A stretch of DNA of 64,000 bases from JAKAVN01 sp963796565 (GCA_963796565.1 CAWCMA010000007.1:570273-634272); one strand, 5' to 3'; numbered from the stretch's first letter, positions 7,858 to 16,841 are shown. A program made the numbers and translations. Notes: generated by a model from the letters alone, not told the origin.

Positions 7858-8217
7858 ATGAAAAAGCTAACTTTTTATCACAACCCTGGATGAGGGAATT
7901 CACGCGGCGCGCTGGAGTTGCTGCGCGCCCGAGGTGTCGAGTTCGACACCGTCGAGTATCTTAAGACTCCCCTCGACCGCACGACGCTCGAGAGCATCGT
8001 CGTGATGCTCGATACTCCGCCGGCCGAACTGGTGCGCAAGGATCGCCGTTTCGAGGAACTGGGGCTGAAGGCCGCGAACTACGTCACGGCCGAGGACGTG
8101 GTCGCGCTGTTGCTGAAGCATCCGGAGCTGATGCAGCGTCCGGTGATCGTCAAGGGCGGCAAGGCAGTGATCGCTCGCCCACCCGAGCGGCTGCTGCCGC
8201 TGCTTGAAGTGAAGTGA
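7858..8217 (+). CDS. arsC: Selenocysteine-containing arsenate reductase (ArsC family), TGA read as Sec
   Basis: From the ATG at 7858 the frame reads MKKLTFYHNPG, then TGA (7891-7893), then GNSRGALELLRARGVEF and onward to a stop at 8217: 119 residues. The TGA stands exactly where ArsC proteins carry the catalytic Cys (E. coli ArsC YHNPAC, Cys12; here residue 12). The three arginines that bind arsenate in the E. coli enzyme (60, 94, 107) are also Arg at 60, 94 and 107. Coding similarity is continuous across the TGA, and a SECIS-like hairpin follows it at the right distance. GGGAGGGG lies 11 bases before the ATG. The family reduces arsenate with glutathione/glutaredoxin, in the cytoplasm. Without Sec insertion only an inactive fragment beginning near 7918 could be made. 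The alternative is a Cys-to-stop nonsense mutation. Confidence 0.85.
7906..7929 (+). promoter_or_regulatory. Bacterial SECIS-like hairpin in arsC
   Basis: GGCGCGC (7906-7912) pairs perfectly with GCGCGCC (7923-7929) around the 10-base loop UGGAGUUGCU. A G-C pair (7914-7921) beyond a U.U mismatch can shorten the loop to GAGUUG. The loop begins 19 bases after the TGA and has G within its first two positions, matching what is known of bacterial SECIS elements (stem just downstream of UGA, G-bearing apical loop, bulged U). It lies inside the reading frame, as in bacterial selenoprotein genes. Confidence 0.75.
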
Positions 8218-8237
8218 GCGGTCGCGAAGCTTATCGA

Positions 8238-8474
8238 TTAGGACGGTTTGCCGGCGGCGGCCGCCGTGTATCGCGCCTGGGCGCCCGGAGCGACCTTGGT
8301 CACCCGGCCGCTGCGGATGCATCGCGTGCAGACCAGGATTCGCTTGACTCCGCCGCCAGCCGCCGAGCGCACTTCCTGAAGATTGGGTTGCCATCGGCGC
8401 TTGGTCTTATTGTTGGCGTGGCTTACGTTATTGCCGACCGAGGGGCGTTTTCCGCAAAAGGCACAGGTTCGCAT
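8238..8474 (-). CDS. rpmB: 50S ribosomal protein L28
   Basis: 78 residues. The order CAFCGKRPSVGNNVSHANN, then KTKRRWQPNLQ, then VCTRCIRSGRV is characteristic of bL28. Two CxxC pairs (CAFC, CTRC) show the zinc-binding (C+) form of the protein. It is convergent with the selenocysteine arsC, 20 bases apart, with no obvious terminator between them. Confidence 0.95.
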   Translation of the reverse strand: MRTCAFCGKRPSVGNNVSHANNKTKRRWQPNLQEVRSAAGGGVKRILVCTRCIRSGRVTKVAPGAQARYTAAAAGKPS

Positions 8475-8698
8475 CTGTTGTTCCGCTTGATTGGTCTTTG
8501 ACTGGCGCTCGATTCGCGCTTGATTAGCGATCGATAAAACCGATTAAACTGGCTGATTGGATTTGAGTCGAGGATTCACCATATCCGCTTGGGCGGCCTG
8601 ATAAAAGAGGCCGCCGCTCAAAGGATGGCGAGCACCATCCCTGAGCCGGGCATATCCCCAAGCATACCCCCAAAATCCCCCAAGGAGGGCATCCCACG

Positions 8699-9460
8699 AT
8701 GGCTGTGCTGTTGGACGGCAAGGTTGCGCTGATTACTGGCGCGGGCTCGGGTATCGGGCGCGCGACGTCGCTTATTTTCGCGCGCGAGGGCGCGAGACTG
8801 GTGCTCGCGGATATCGTCGCGGAGGGCGGCGAAGAAACGCTCCGGATGGTCAAGCAGGTGGGCGCCGAGGCGATTTTCGTGCGCACCGACGTCTCCAAAC
8901 TGACCGAGGTCGAGGCGTTGGTCGCCAAGGTCATCTCGACCTGGGGCCGGATCGATTGCGCATTCAACAATGCCGGGATCGACGGCAAGATGGCCAAGCT
9001 GGCCGAATGCACCGAGGAAACCTGGAACCGCACCATCGCGATCAACCTGACCGGCGTTTTCTTCTGTATGAAGGCCGAAATTCCGCACATGCTGCGCCAG
9101 GGCGGCGGCGCGATCGTCAACACCGCCTCGGTCGCCGGGCTTACGGGCTCGCCGGGGCTTCCGGCCTACGTGGCGAGCAAGCACGGTGTGGTCGGTCTGA
9201 CGCGGGCGGCAGCGATCGAGTACGGCCGCGAAAAAATCCGGGTAAATTGCGTATGTCCGGGGCCGATCCATACGCCGATGCTTGGTCGCCTGCTGACCGG
9301 CCGCCCCGAGATGGAACAGCGCTTCGCCTCCGCCGAACCGCTCAAGCGCCTGGGCGAGCCGGCCGAAATCGGCGAGGCGGTCGCCTGGCTGTGCTCGGAC
9401 GCGGCGTCCTACGTTACCGGCCACGCGATGCCGGTCGACGGGGGATACATGGCGAAGTGA
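8699..9460 (+). CDS. Short-chain dehydrogenase/reductase
   Basis: 253 residues of the classical SDR fold. The NAD(P)-binding motif is TGAGSGIG (residue 14 on), followed by NNAG, catalytic Ser in NTASVAG, and YVASK as the catalytic Tyr-Lys. The C-terminal VTGHAMPVDGGYMAK is usual for FabG-like enzymes. Asp in VLADIV at the end of beta-2 suggests NAD rather than NADP preference. Ribosome site AAGGAGG is about 7 bases before the ATG. Substrate unknown. Confidence 0.9.
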   Translation: MAVLLDGKVALITGAGSGIGRATSLIFAREGARLVLADIVAEGGEETLRMVKQVGAEAIFVRTDVSKLTEVEALVAKVISTWGRIDCAFNNAGIDGKMAKLAECTEETWNRTIAINLTGVFFCMKAEIPHMLRQGGGAIVNTASVAGLTGSPGLPAYVASKHGVVGLTRAAAIEYGREKIRVNCVCPGPIHTPMLGRLLTGRPEMEQRFASAEPLKRLGEPAEIGEAVAWLCSDAASYVTGHAMPVDGGYMAK

Positions 9461-9556
9461 CGGCGGCGCCGCGCTTGAGTCGGCCGCGCAAACATTCCAT
9501 TCTTTTGCCATGCTTTTGCCATCGGTTAGCGATCTCGTCGGAGGATGGGGCCTGAG

Positions 9557-11455
9557 ATGGCGGAGCGGCTGATCCATATTCTCCCCGAGCAGGTCGCCAG
9601 CCAGATTGCGGCGGGCGAGGTTGTCGAGCGGCCGGCCTCGGCGCTCAAGGAGCTGGTCGAGAACTCGCTCGACGCCGGCGCCAAGACGATAAGCGTCGAG
9701 ATCGAGCGCGGCGGCGCCGGGCTTATCGCGGTCGGCGACGACGGCTGCGGGATGGGCCGCGAGGATGCGATCGTCTCGCTGCGCCGTCATGCGACCTCCA
9801 AGATTCGCGACGCCAGCGACCTCTCGGCGATTCGCACGATGGGCTTTCGCGGCGAGGCGCTGGCCTCTATCGCCAGCGTCGCGCGGATGCGGATGGTCAC
9901 GCGGCGGGCTGCCGATCTCGCAGGAGTGGAAATCGTCGCCGAGGGCGGCGAGATCGCGACCACGCGCGAATGCGCCGCCGCGACCGGCACCCGAATCGAG
10001 GTGCGCGAGCTTTTTTTCAACACCCCGGCGCGGCTCAAGTTCCTCAAGACCGTCGCCACCGAGCAGGGCGCGGCGGCCGAGGTGATCGCGCGCCTGGCGA
10101 TCGCCCATTGGCGCGTCGCCTTCAAACTCGCCGCCGACGGCCGGCTCGTCTACGACCTTGCGCGCGCGGCCTCGGTGCTCGAGCGGATGCGCCAGCTTTA
10201 TGGATCGAAGGTCGCGTCGCGGATGCTGCCCTTCGATTCCCAGCGCGCCGGCGCGCGGGTCTTCGGGCTCGCCAGCATGAGCCAGGATTCCTATCCGACT
10301 CCGCGCATGGTCTTCACTTTCGTCAACCGGCGCGCGGTGCGCGACCGCGTGCTCCAGCGCGCGGTCACCCAGGCCTACGACACGCTCATCCCGCGCGGGC
10401 GCTATCCGGCGGTCGCCATGTTCGTCGAGATGCGCCCCGAGGATGTCGACGTCAACGTTCATCCGATGAAGACTGAGGTACGCTTTCGCAACTCGGGTGC
10501 GGTTTTCGAGGCGGTCTACCACGCGCTGCGCGAGCGGCTCGCCGATCAGACGATCAACGTCCCGGCGACCAACGTCGCGGGGGCCGCCGCGCCGCAGCGT
10601 CCCGAGTCGATCGGCGCGCCGACGCTACATTCAGAAGCGCCCTCGGGCACCGCACGGGCGCTCCGCCTGGTGCCCGACGCGCCGGCTGTCGCGCGCGCCG
10701 AGCAACGCGCGCTTGGTTTGGGATGGGGTTCGAGCACGGCAACCGAGGTCGCGGCGCTCTACGACGCGGCGGCCGGCGATTCCGCGGCGCCGGCAATCCC
10801 GGCAACTCCAACGATAAATGGCGGCGGCGGCGCGCAGGTCGTACCGCTTGGCCATCCCGGCGAGAAGCGGATCCCGATGTACTCGCGCCTGCGCGTCATC
10901 GGGCAGCTCTTCGCCGGCTACATCGCGCTCGAGGGCGAGGACGGCCTCATCCTGGTCGACCAGCACGCGGCGCACGAGCGGGTCACCTTCGAAAAGCTGC
11001 GCGCCGAGCTGCGCGCCGGCGGCATCCGGGTACAGGCGGTGCTCACGCCCGTGCCGATCGAGCTCAACCCGGCCCGCGCCCCCCAAGTCCATCAGGCGTT
11101 GAGCGAGTTTCGTGCGATGGGCTTCGATCTCGAGCCATTCGGACAGGCGACGCTGTTGCTCAAAGGCGCACCCGCGGTCTTCGGCGCCGACGGTGGTGCG
11201 CGGCTGCTGGCCGAGATGATCGACGCGATGGGTGAGGACGGTTTCCGGCCCGGAGGTGCGACGGCGTTCGAGGACTTGCTCAAACAACTCGCCTGCCACG
11301 GCTCGGTGCGGGTGGGTCGCATGCTCAAGGAGCCGGAAATCTCGGCACTGCTTGAAGAACTCGACCGCACCGAGTTCAAGACCAATTGCCCGCATGGGCG
11401 CCCGGTCCATATCCAGTGGAACCGCGGGCTTATCGAGCGGATGTTCCGCCGGTAG
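9557..11455 (+). CDS. mutL: DNA mismatch repair protein MutL
   Basis: 632 residues from the ATG at 9557 (one at 9545 adds MGPE but touches its Shine-Dalgarno). GHKL ATPase motifs are ENSLDAG, DDGCGM and GFRGEALASI. The C-terminal dimerisation domain contains DQHAAHERVTFE, matching the DQHA-x2-E-x4-E endonuclease motif, and CPHGRPVHIQ near the end. It should therefore nick DNA itself, as in bacteria lacking MutH. The linker (residues 340-430) is low-complexity. The stop is 3 bases from miaA, implying an operon with it. Confidence 0.95.
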   Translation: MAERLIHILPEQVASQIAAGEVVERPASALKELVENSLDAGAKTISVEIERGGAGLIAVGDDGCGMGREDAIVSLRRHATSKIRDASDLSAIRTMGFRGEALASIASVARMRMVTRRAADLAGVEIVAEGGEIATTRECAAATGTRIEVRELFFNTPARLKFLKTVATEQGAAAEVIARLAIAHWRVAFKLAADGRLVYDLARAASVLERMRQLYGSKVASRMLPFDSQRAGARVFGLASMSQDSYPTPRMVFTFVNRRAVRDRVLQRAVTQAYDTLIPRGRYPAVAMFVEMRPEDVDVNVHPMKTEVRFRNSGAVFEAVYHALRERLADQTINVPATNVAGAAAPQRPESIGAPTLHSEAPSGTARALRLVPDAPAVARAEQRALGLGWGSSTATEVAALYDAAAGDSAAPAIPATPTINGGGGAQVVPLGHPGEKRIPMYSRLRVIGQLFAGYIALEGEDGLILVDQHAAHERVTFEKLRAELRAGGIRVQAVLTPVPIELNPARAPQVHQALSEFRAMGFDLEPFGQATLLLKGAPAVFGADGGARLLAEMIDAMGEDGFRPGGATAFEDLLKQLACHGSVRVGRMLKEPEISALLEELDRTEFKTNCPHGRPVHIQWNRGLIERMFRR

Positions 11456-11458
11456 GCG

Positions 11459-12475
11459 ATGAACCACGCGGCGACAGTTATCAGCGCGGCGGCGATCGAC
11501 GACGGCCACGCGGACTCGCGGGCGAAACTTGTGGCGGACGCGATCCGGGTCGGCTTCATCGTGGGGCCGACCGGCGTAGGCAAATCAGCCGCAGCGATGG
11601 CGCTCGCCGAGCGCCTCAACGCGGAAATCGTCAACGCCGACTCGCGCCAGGTCTACCGCGGGATGAATATCGGCACGGCCAAGCCGAGCGCCGAGGATCG
11701 CCGCCGTGTGCCGCATCACCTGCTCGACGTCCGCGCGATCGACGAACCGCTCGACGTGGCGGAGTTCTTAAGGCTCGCGCGCGCGGCGATTGCGGAAGTC
11801 GCGTCGCGCGGCCGCAGCGTGATGGTGGTTGGAGGCAGCGGCTTTTATCTACGCGTGTTGCGCGGCGGAATCTTCGCCGGGCCGGCCGCGGCGCCCGAGG
11901 TGCGTTGCGAGCTCGAGGCGCTCGCCGCCCGGCACGGGGTGGAATATCTGCACGCGCGCCTGGCCGAGGTCGACGCGCCGTCAGCCGAGCGCATCGGCCA
12001 TCGCGACCTTTATCGGATCGTGCGCGCGCTCGAGGTCTTCCGGTTGACGGGCCAGCCGATGAGCGCCCATCAGCAAAGCCATCGCTTCGCCGCGCGCGAG
12101 TATGAGACGCTGACGGTCGGCCTCGCGATGGAGCGCAGGCGCCTGTACGAGTCGATCAATCGGCGCTTCGACGAGATGGTCGAGCGCGGACTGGAGAATG
12201 AAGTGCGCGCGCTGCTCGCGGCCGGATGCAATCCCGGGGAGGCTCCCCTGCGTACCGTCGGCTATCGGCAAATTGCCGCCGCCGTGCGCGGCGAGATGAC
12301 GCTGGGCGAGGCAATCGAGCTCGCCAAGCGCGACACCCGCCGGCTCGCCAAGCGCCAGCTCACCTGGTTTCGCGCCGATCCGGAGATCGTGTGGGTTGAC
12401 GCGGAGCGCGGGCTTCAGGAAGCTTTCAGCATGCTGGGTGCATTTTTCGCGCGCCCGCGGGCGGCGAGCCGCTGA
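11459..12475 (+). CDS. miaA: tRNA dimethylallyltransferase
   Basis: 338 residues; adds the isopentenyl group to A37 of tRNAs reading UNN codons. Motifs: P-loop GPTGVGKS (about residue 37), DSRQVYRGMNIGTAKP, and GGSGFYLRVL. The N-terminus has about 30 extra residues ahead of the P-loop. The mutL-miaA order is widespread in proteobacteria. accA follows after 17 bases, suggesting a mutL-miaA-accA transcript. Confidence 0.95.
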   Translation: MNHAATVISAAAIDDGHADSRAKLVADAIRVGFIVGPTGVGKSAAAMALAERLNAEIVNADSRQVYRGMNIGTAKPSAEDRRRVPHHLLDVRAIDEPLDVAEFLRLARAAIAEVASRGRSVMVVGGSGFYLRVLRGGIFAGPAAAPEVRCELEALAARHGVEYLHARLAEVDAPSAERIGHRDLYRIVRALEVFRLTGQPMSAHQQSHRFAAREYETLTVGLAMERRRLYESINRRFDEMVERGLENEVRALLAAGCNPGEAPLRTVGYRQIAAAVRGEMTLGEAIELAKRDTRRLAKRQLTWFRADPEIVWVDAERGLQEAFSMLGAFFARPRAASR

Positions 12476-12492
12476 ACAGGTCATCCTTGATT

Positions 12493-13416
12493 ATGGCAAC
12501 TTCGATCCGTACCCAGACGCGCGCTGCGAATTCTCGCGGGAGCAATATCGCCGCCGACGCCAAGGATTCGTCCGCCGCAGGCGCGCCCCCGACGGCTGCT
12601 CTGAGCGCCATCGAGCGCGTCCGTCTGGCGCGCAATCCGTCGCGGCCCCAGACCCTGGATTATGTCGAGCACCTGATGCGCGACTTTTTCGAGATTCACG
12701 GCGATCGCCGCTTCTCCGACGACGGCGCGATCGTGGCGGGTTTGGCCTACTTCGGGCGTCGCGCGGTCGCGATCGTCGGCCATCAGCGCGGCCGTTCGAC
12801 CCAGGAGCGGATCCGGCGCAATTTCGGCAAACCCCATCCCGAGGGTTACCGCAAGGCGGCGCGGATGTACGATCTGGCGAGCCGCATGGGACTGCCGCTC
12901 ATCACATTTATCGATACGCAGGGCGCGGAACCAGGGCTGGGCGCGGAGGAGCGCGGACAGGCCGAGGCGATCGCCGCCAATCTGGAGCTGATGATGCGGC
13001 TGGAAGTGCCTGTCGTCGCCTGCGTGATCGGCGAGGGCGGCTCGGGCGGGGCGCTCGCGCTGGGCGTGGCCAACGTCGTCCTGATGCAGGAGAACGCTTG
13101 TTATTCGGTGATCACTCCCGAGGGATGCGCGGCGATCTTGTGGCGCGAGGGCGGTCCGGAGCGGGTGGCGGACGCGGCCGCGGCGCTCAAGCTCTCGGCG
13201 CCCGACCTGCTGCGTCTTGGAGTGGCCGACGAGGTGGTGCCGGAGCCGCCCGGCGGGGCGCATCAGGACCCGGCGCGCGCCGCGCGCGAGCTGGGTCGCG
13301 CGATCGAACGTCAGCTCGCGCGCCTCTCGCGGCTCTCGCCGATTGGACTGCGCCGCGATCGCGAGAAGAAGTTCGCTGCTATGGGCGCGGCATACGTTTC
13401 AGGAACCGCGCGTTGA
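12493..13416 (+). CDS. accA: Acetyl-CoA carboxylase carboxyltransferase subunit alpha
   Basis: 307 residues from the ATG at 12493. Family landmarks are ERVRLARNPSRPQTLDY, FFEIHGDRRFSDD, GHQRGRSTQERIRRNFG, the oxyanion-hole GEGGSGGALALG and ITPEGCAAILW. It transfers carboxyl from biotin to acetyl-CoA together with AccD for fatty-acid synthesis. The usual N-terminal helical region before ERVRLARNP is shortened and replaced by about 45 low-complexity residues, so the protein is slightly atypical at its start. accD is not in the window. Confidence 0.93.
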   Translation: MATSIRTQTRAANSRGSNIAADAKDSSAAGAPPTAALSAIERVRLARNPSRPQTLDYVEHLMRDFFEIHGDRRFSDDGAIVAGLAYFGRRAVAIVGHQRGRSTQERIRRNFGKPHPEGYRKAARMYDLASRMGLPLITFIDTQGAEPGLGAEERGQAEAIAANLELMMRLEVPVVACVIGEGGSGGALALGVANVVLMQENACYSVITPEGCAAILWREGGPERVADAAAALKLSAPDLLRLGVADEVVPEPPGGAHQDPARAARELGRAIERQLARLSRLSPIGLRRDREKKFAAMGAAYVSGTAR

Positions 13417-13476
13417 AAAATCGGCGCCGGTTGGGCTAGCGCTCTCTTCCGACATTTCGATATAACCTCGCCCGAT

Positions 13477-14628
13477 ATGGCATCCCGCGCACCCGCCACG
13501 CGAAAACCCAGGGGCTCCGCCATCCCGACTCCGGCGGACACGCCGAATCTCGCCGGTCTCGACGGCCTGCGCGCGCAGATCGACGCGATCAACGTCAAGC
13601 TCGTGCGCCTGCTCAACCAGCGCGCGAAAGCCGCGCAAGCCATCGGGCATATCAAGCAGGCCGGCGGCGCCGCGATCTACCAGCCCGCGCGCGAGCGTGC
13701 GGTGCTCGACCGGGTGACGGCGCTTAGTGACGGGCCGCTTGACGGCGAGCATCTGCGGCGCATCTTCGTCGAGATAATCTCGGCCTGCACGGCCCTCGAG
13801 CATCCACAGCGCGTCGCGTTTCTGGGCCCCCCGCATACCTATTCGCACGAGGCCGCGCGGATGCGCTTCGGTTCGAGCGCGGAGTTCGTCGCCGAGCCCT
13901 CGATCGCGGCGGTGTTCGCCGCGCTGGACACCGCGCGCGCCGACTTCGGCGTGGTCCCGGTGGAGAATTCGAGCGAGGGCTCGGTGACGCTGACCCTCGA
14001 TTTGCTGATCGACACGCCGCTGGTGATCATCGGCGAGGTGCTGCTGCCGATCCGCCACGCCCTGATGTCGCGCGCGGGCGACGCCGCGACGATTGCGGTC
14101 ATCTATTCCCATCAGCAGTCGCTCGGCCAGTGCCGCAACTATCTGGCCGTCAACTTTCCGCATTGCAGGCTCGAGGCGGCGGCCTCCAACACGGCGGCGG
14201 CCGAGCGCGCGGCGGCCGAGCCCGGCGCGGCGGCGATCGCCTCGGAGGAGGCGGCGGCACCGTATGGGCTCCGCGTGATCGCGCGCAATATCCAGGACTC
14301 GGCGCGGAACACCACGCGCTTTCTGGTGATCGGGCACCATCCGGCCGGCCGCACCGGCTCCGACAAGACCACCGCGCTGTTCGCGGTGCGCGATCAGGTC
14401 GGCGCGCTCAACCAGGCGCTCAACGTATTCGCCCGCAACCGGATCAACATCTCGAAAATCGAATCGCGCCCGCTGCGCTCGCGCCCGTGGGAGTACCTGT
14501 TTTTCGTCGACTTGCACGGCCATCGCGAAGACCCGGGGCTCAAACGGGCGCTCGCCGCGCTGGAGCGCAAAGCTCTTTTTTTGAAAGTGCTGGGATCGTA
14601 TCCTGAGGGCAGGCAGCCCGCCGCATAG
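13477..14628 (+). CDS. pheA: Bifunctional chorismate mutase/prephenate dehydratase
   Basis: 383 residues combining an AroQ chorismate mutase (about 25-110: LRAQIDAINVKLVRLLNQRA), a prephenate dehydratase (about 113-295, ending with the TRF motif in NTTRFLVIG), and a C-terminal ACT domain with the ESRPLRSRPWEY phenylalanine-binding signature. It should make phenylpyruvate and be feedback-inhibited by Phe. It opens a run of aromatic amino acid genes: hisC follows after 20 bases, then tyrA. Confidence 0.95.
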   Translation: MASRAPATRKPRGSAIPTPADTPNLAGLDGLRAQIDAINVKLVRLLNQRAKAAQAIGHIKQAGGAAIYQPARERAVLDRVTALSDGPLDGEHLRRIFVEIISACTALEHPQRVAFLGPPHTYSHEAARMRFGSSAEFVAEPSIAAVFAALDTARADFGVVPVENSSEGSVTLTLDLLIDTPLVIIGEVLLPIRHALMSRAGDAATIAVIYSHQQSLGQCRNYLAVNFPHCRLEAAASNTAAAERAAAEPGAAAIASEEAAAPYGLRVIARNIQDSARNTTRFLVIGHHPAGRTGSDKTTALFAVRDQVGALNQALNVFARNRINISKIESRPLRSRPWEYLFFVDLHGHREDPGLKRALAALERKALFLKVLGSYPEGRQPAA

Positions 14629-14648
14629 CACGGCCGCCCGCAAGCGCC

Positions 14649-15764
14649 TTGATAAAAGCCGACGATTTGGTTCTGCCCGCGGTTGCCGCGCTCCATCCCT
14701 ACGAGCCCGGCAAGCCGATCGAAGAGGTCCAGCGCGAGCTGGGTATTGGCGAGCCGGCCAAGCTCGCCTCCAACGAGAATCCGGCCGGTCCGTCGCCGAT
14801 GGCGGTGGCCGCGATTCGCGCCGCGCTCAGCGACCTCCATCGCTACCCCGACGGCTCGAGCTGGACGCTGCGCCACAAGCTTGCGGCCAGGCATCAGGTG
14901 AGCCCCGAGCAGATTTTCATGGGCTCGGGCTCGTGCGAGATCCTGAACCTGCTGGTCTATCTTTTCATGCGTCCCGGCCTGAACGCGGTGATCGCGGAGC
15001 ACTCGTTCGTCATCTACCAGCTTGCGATCGCGGCCTCCGGCGGGGCGGCCAAAGTGGTTCCGCTGCGCGAGGACTATGTCTTCGACCTCGACGCGATGGC
15101 CTCCGCGATCGACGACAACACGCGCCTGGTGTTCCTCGGCAATCCAAATAATCCGACCGGTACCATTTATCACAGGGCCGAGTGGCATCGCTTCCTTCAA
15201 CGCGTGCCCGAGCGCGTGGTGATCGTTGCCGACGAGGCTTATTTCGAGTTCGTACGCGACCCCGAGTATCCCGATTCGATGCTGGATCACGAGGACGGGC
15301 GCCGGATGCTGGTGACGCTGCGCACCTTCTCGAAAATTTTCGGCCTGGCGGGGCTCCGCGTGGGTTACTCGGTGGCGCGCGAAGACATCACGCGCCTGCT
15401 CAACAACGTACGCCAGCCATTCAATGTCACCTCGCTCGCCCTGGTCGCGGCGGAAGCCGGGATGGACGACCACGAGCACGTGCGGCGCACGCTCGAGATC
15501 AACGCGAACGGGATGGCCTACCTGGAGGGCGAGTTCCGCCGCCTCGGCTTGCCGTTTTTGCCGAGCCAGGCCAACTTCATCCTGGTCGAGGTCGGTGAGG
15601 GGCGTACGATTTACGAAAAGCTTCTGCAACAGGGCGTAATCGTCCGTCCGATGAACGGCTATGGGCTGCCGCGCCACGTCCGGATCAGTATCGGACTTAA
15701 GGAAGAGAACCATCGGATGGTGGCCGCGCTCGAACGCGTGCTGCGGAGCCAACCTTCGCGTTAG
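14649..15764 (+). CDS. hisC: Histidinol-phosphate (or aromatic) aminotransferase
   Basis: 371 residues, class I/II PLP aminotransferase; the only reasonable start is a TTG. ASNENPAGPSP near residue 38 is typical of HisC, NPNNPTGT binds substrate, DEAYFEFV holds the cofactor Asp/Tyr, and TFSKIFGLAGLRVGY holds the PLP lysine. HisC homologues lying between pheA and tyrA often transaminate phenylpyruvate or prephenate as well as histidinol phosphate, which the context favours here. Confidence 0.9.
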   Translation: MIKADDLVLPAVAALHPYEPGKPIEEVQRELGIGEPAKLASNENPAGPSPMAVAAIRAALSDLHRYPDGSSWTLRHKLAARHQVSPEQIFMGSGSCEILNLLVYLFMRPGLNAVIAEHSFVIYQLAIAASGGAAKVVPLREDYVFDLDAMASAIDDNTRLVFLGNPNNPTGTIYHRAEWHRFLQRVPERVVIVADEAYFEFVRDPEYPDSMLDHEDGRRMLVTLRTFSKIFGLAGLRVGYSVAREDITRLLNNVRQPFNVTSLALVAAEAGMDDHEHVRRTLEINANGMAYLEGEFRRLGLPFLPSQANFILVEVGEGRTIYEKLLQQGVIVRPMNGYGLPRHVRISIGLKEENHRMVAALERVLRSQPSR

Positions 15765-15959
15765 TCGCGATTTTCCGAAAATTAACAATTTTCGATGGGC
15801 CGAAACGAGCGTGGCAGCGGCCGATGTGGTATCCTCTGGCGGCGCCCGGCTCTTCCGCGGCTGTTCCACCTCACGTTTTGACTTACTCAACCCTCCAATC
15901 TTCGAAGTTTCGATCCGATTTGGCCGATTCGGCAGGCATTTCGGCGGACACTTCAGCGG

Positions 15960-16841
15960 ATGCCACAAGCTGACCATATGGCGCCGCTGTTCAAGCAGAT
16001 GACCGTGTGCGGAGTCGGCCTTATCGGCGGCTCGCTCGCGTTGATCGCCAAACAAAAGGGCCTGGTCGAGCGGGTGGTCGGCTTGGGCCGCACGCAAAAG
16101 AATCTCGACCTCGCGCTGGAGCGCAGGATCATCGACCGTGCGACGCGCGACCCCGCGGAGGCCGCTAGCGGTGCCGACCTGGTGATGCTGGCGGTGCCGA
16201 TATGCACGATGCCTGAGACGCTGGCCGCGATGATGGATCATCTGCCGCCCGCGGCGGTGATAACCGACGTCGGGAGCGTCAAGGGATGGGTGGTGCGCGA
16301 GCTCGAGCCGCTGCTCGGCCCAAAGATGGCGCTGGTGGCGGCGCATCCGGTGGCTGGCAAAGAGACCACTGGCGCCGGCGCCGCGGACGAGAGCCTGTTC
16401 ATCGGGCGGCGCACGATAATCACGCCGTCGGCGCGGAGCACGCCCGACGCAATCGATGGCGTCGAGCGGCTGTGGCGCGCGACCGGGTCGCTGGTGGAGC
16501 GGATGGCGCCGGACGAGCATGACCAGATCCTCGCGCGCGCGAGCCATCTGCCGCAGGTGATCGCGAGCGCGTTGGCGGCGGCGCTGTCCGGCGAGCGGGT
16601 GGGCGAGCACGAGGCGGCGGCCTACGGCGCCGGTGGATTGCGCGACACCACGCGGATCGCTGCCTCGTCGGCCGAGATGTGGCGGGACATCGTGCTGACC
16701 AATCGCGACGCGATCATCGACGCGCTGGGGCTCTTTCGCTGCGCGCTGGACGAGTTCGAGCACGCGATTCGCACGGGCGACGTCGCGCGCTTCGAGGAGA
16801 TTTTCAACCGCGGACGCATGATGCGCGAGGCTTTGAAATGA
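15960..16841 (+). CDS. tyrA: Prephenate/arogenate dehydrogenase
   Basis: 293 residues from the ATG at 15960, or 287 from 15978. The Rossmann motif GVGLIGGSLAL starts near residue 20. DVGSVKGWV, HPVAGKETTGAGAADESLF and the helical C-terminal half (GGLRDTTRIAASSAEMWRDI) are standard TyrA features. It oxidises prephenate toward tyrosine. The stop overlaps the cmk start (ATGA), indicating translational coupling. A separate aroA, which often lies between tyrA and cmk in related bacteria, is missing. Confidence 0.93.
   Translation: MPQADHMAPLFKQMTVCGVGLIGGSLALIAKQKGLVERVVGLGRTQKNLDLALERRIIDRATRDPAEAASGADLVMLAVPICTMPETLAAMMDHLPPAAVITDVGSVKGWVVRELEPLLGPKMALVAAHPVAGKETTGAGAADESLFIGRRTIITPSARSTPDAIDGVERLWRATGSLVERMAPDEHDQILARASHLPQVIASALAAALSGERVGEHEAAAYGAGGLRDTTRIAASSAEMWRDIVLTNRDAIIDALGLFRCALDEFEHAIRTGDVARFEEIFNRGRMMREALK

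Noticed and set aside
7918..8217. ArsC-like protein starting at TTG 7918 as a 99-residue gene
   Set aside because: It lacks the catalytic residue and the first strand of the fold, both of which are encoded in frame just upstream across the TGA.
8618..10522. 634-codon frame antisense to the SDR and mutL
   Set aside because: Shadow frame; mutL and the SDR account for the conservation.
14394..16763. 789-codon frame antisense to pheA, hisC and tyrA
   Set aside because: Shadow of conserved genes; no ribosome site or motifs.
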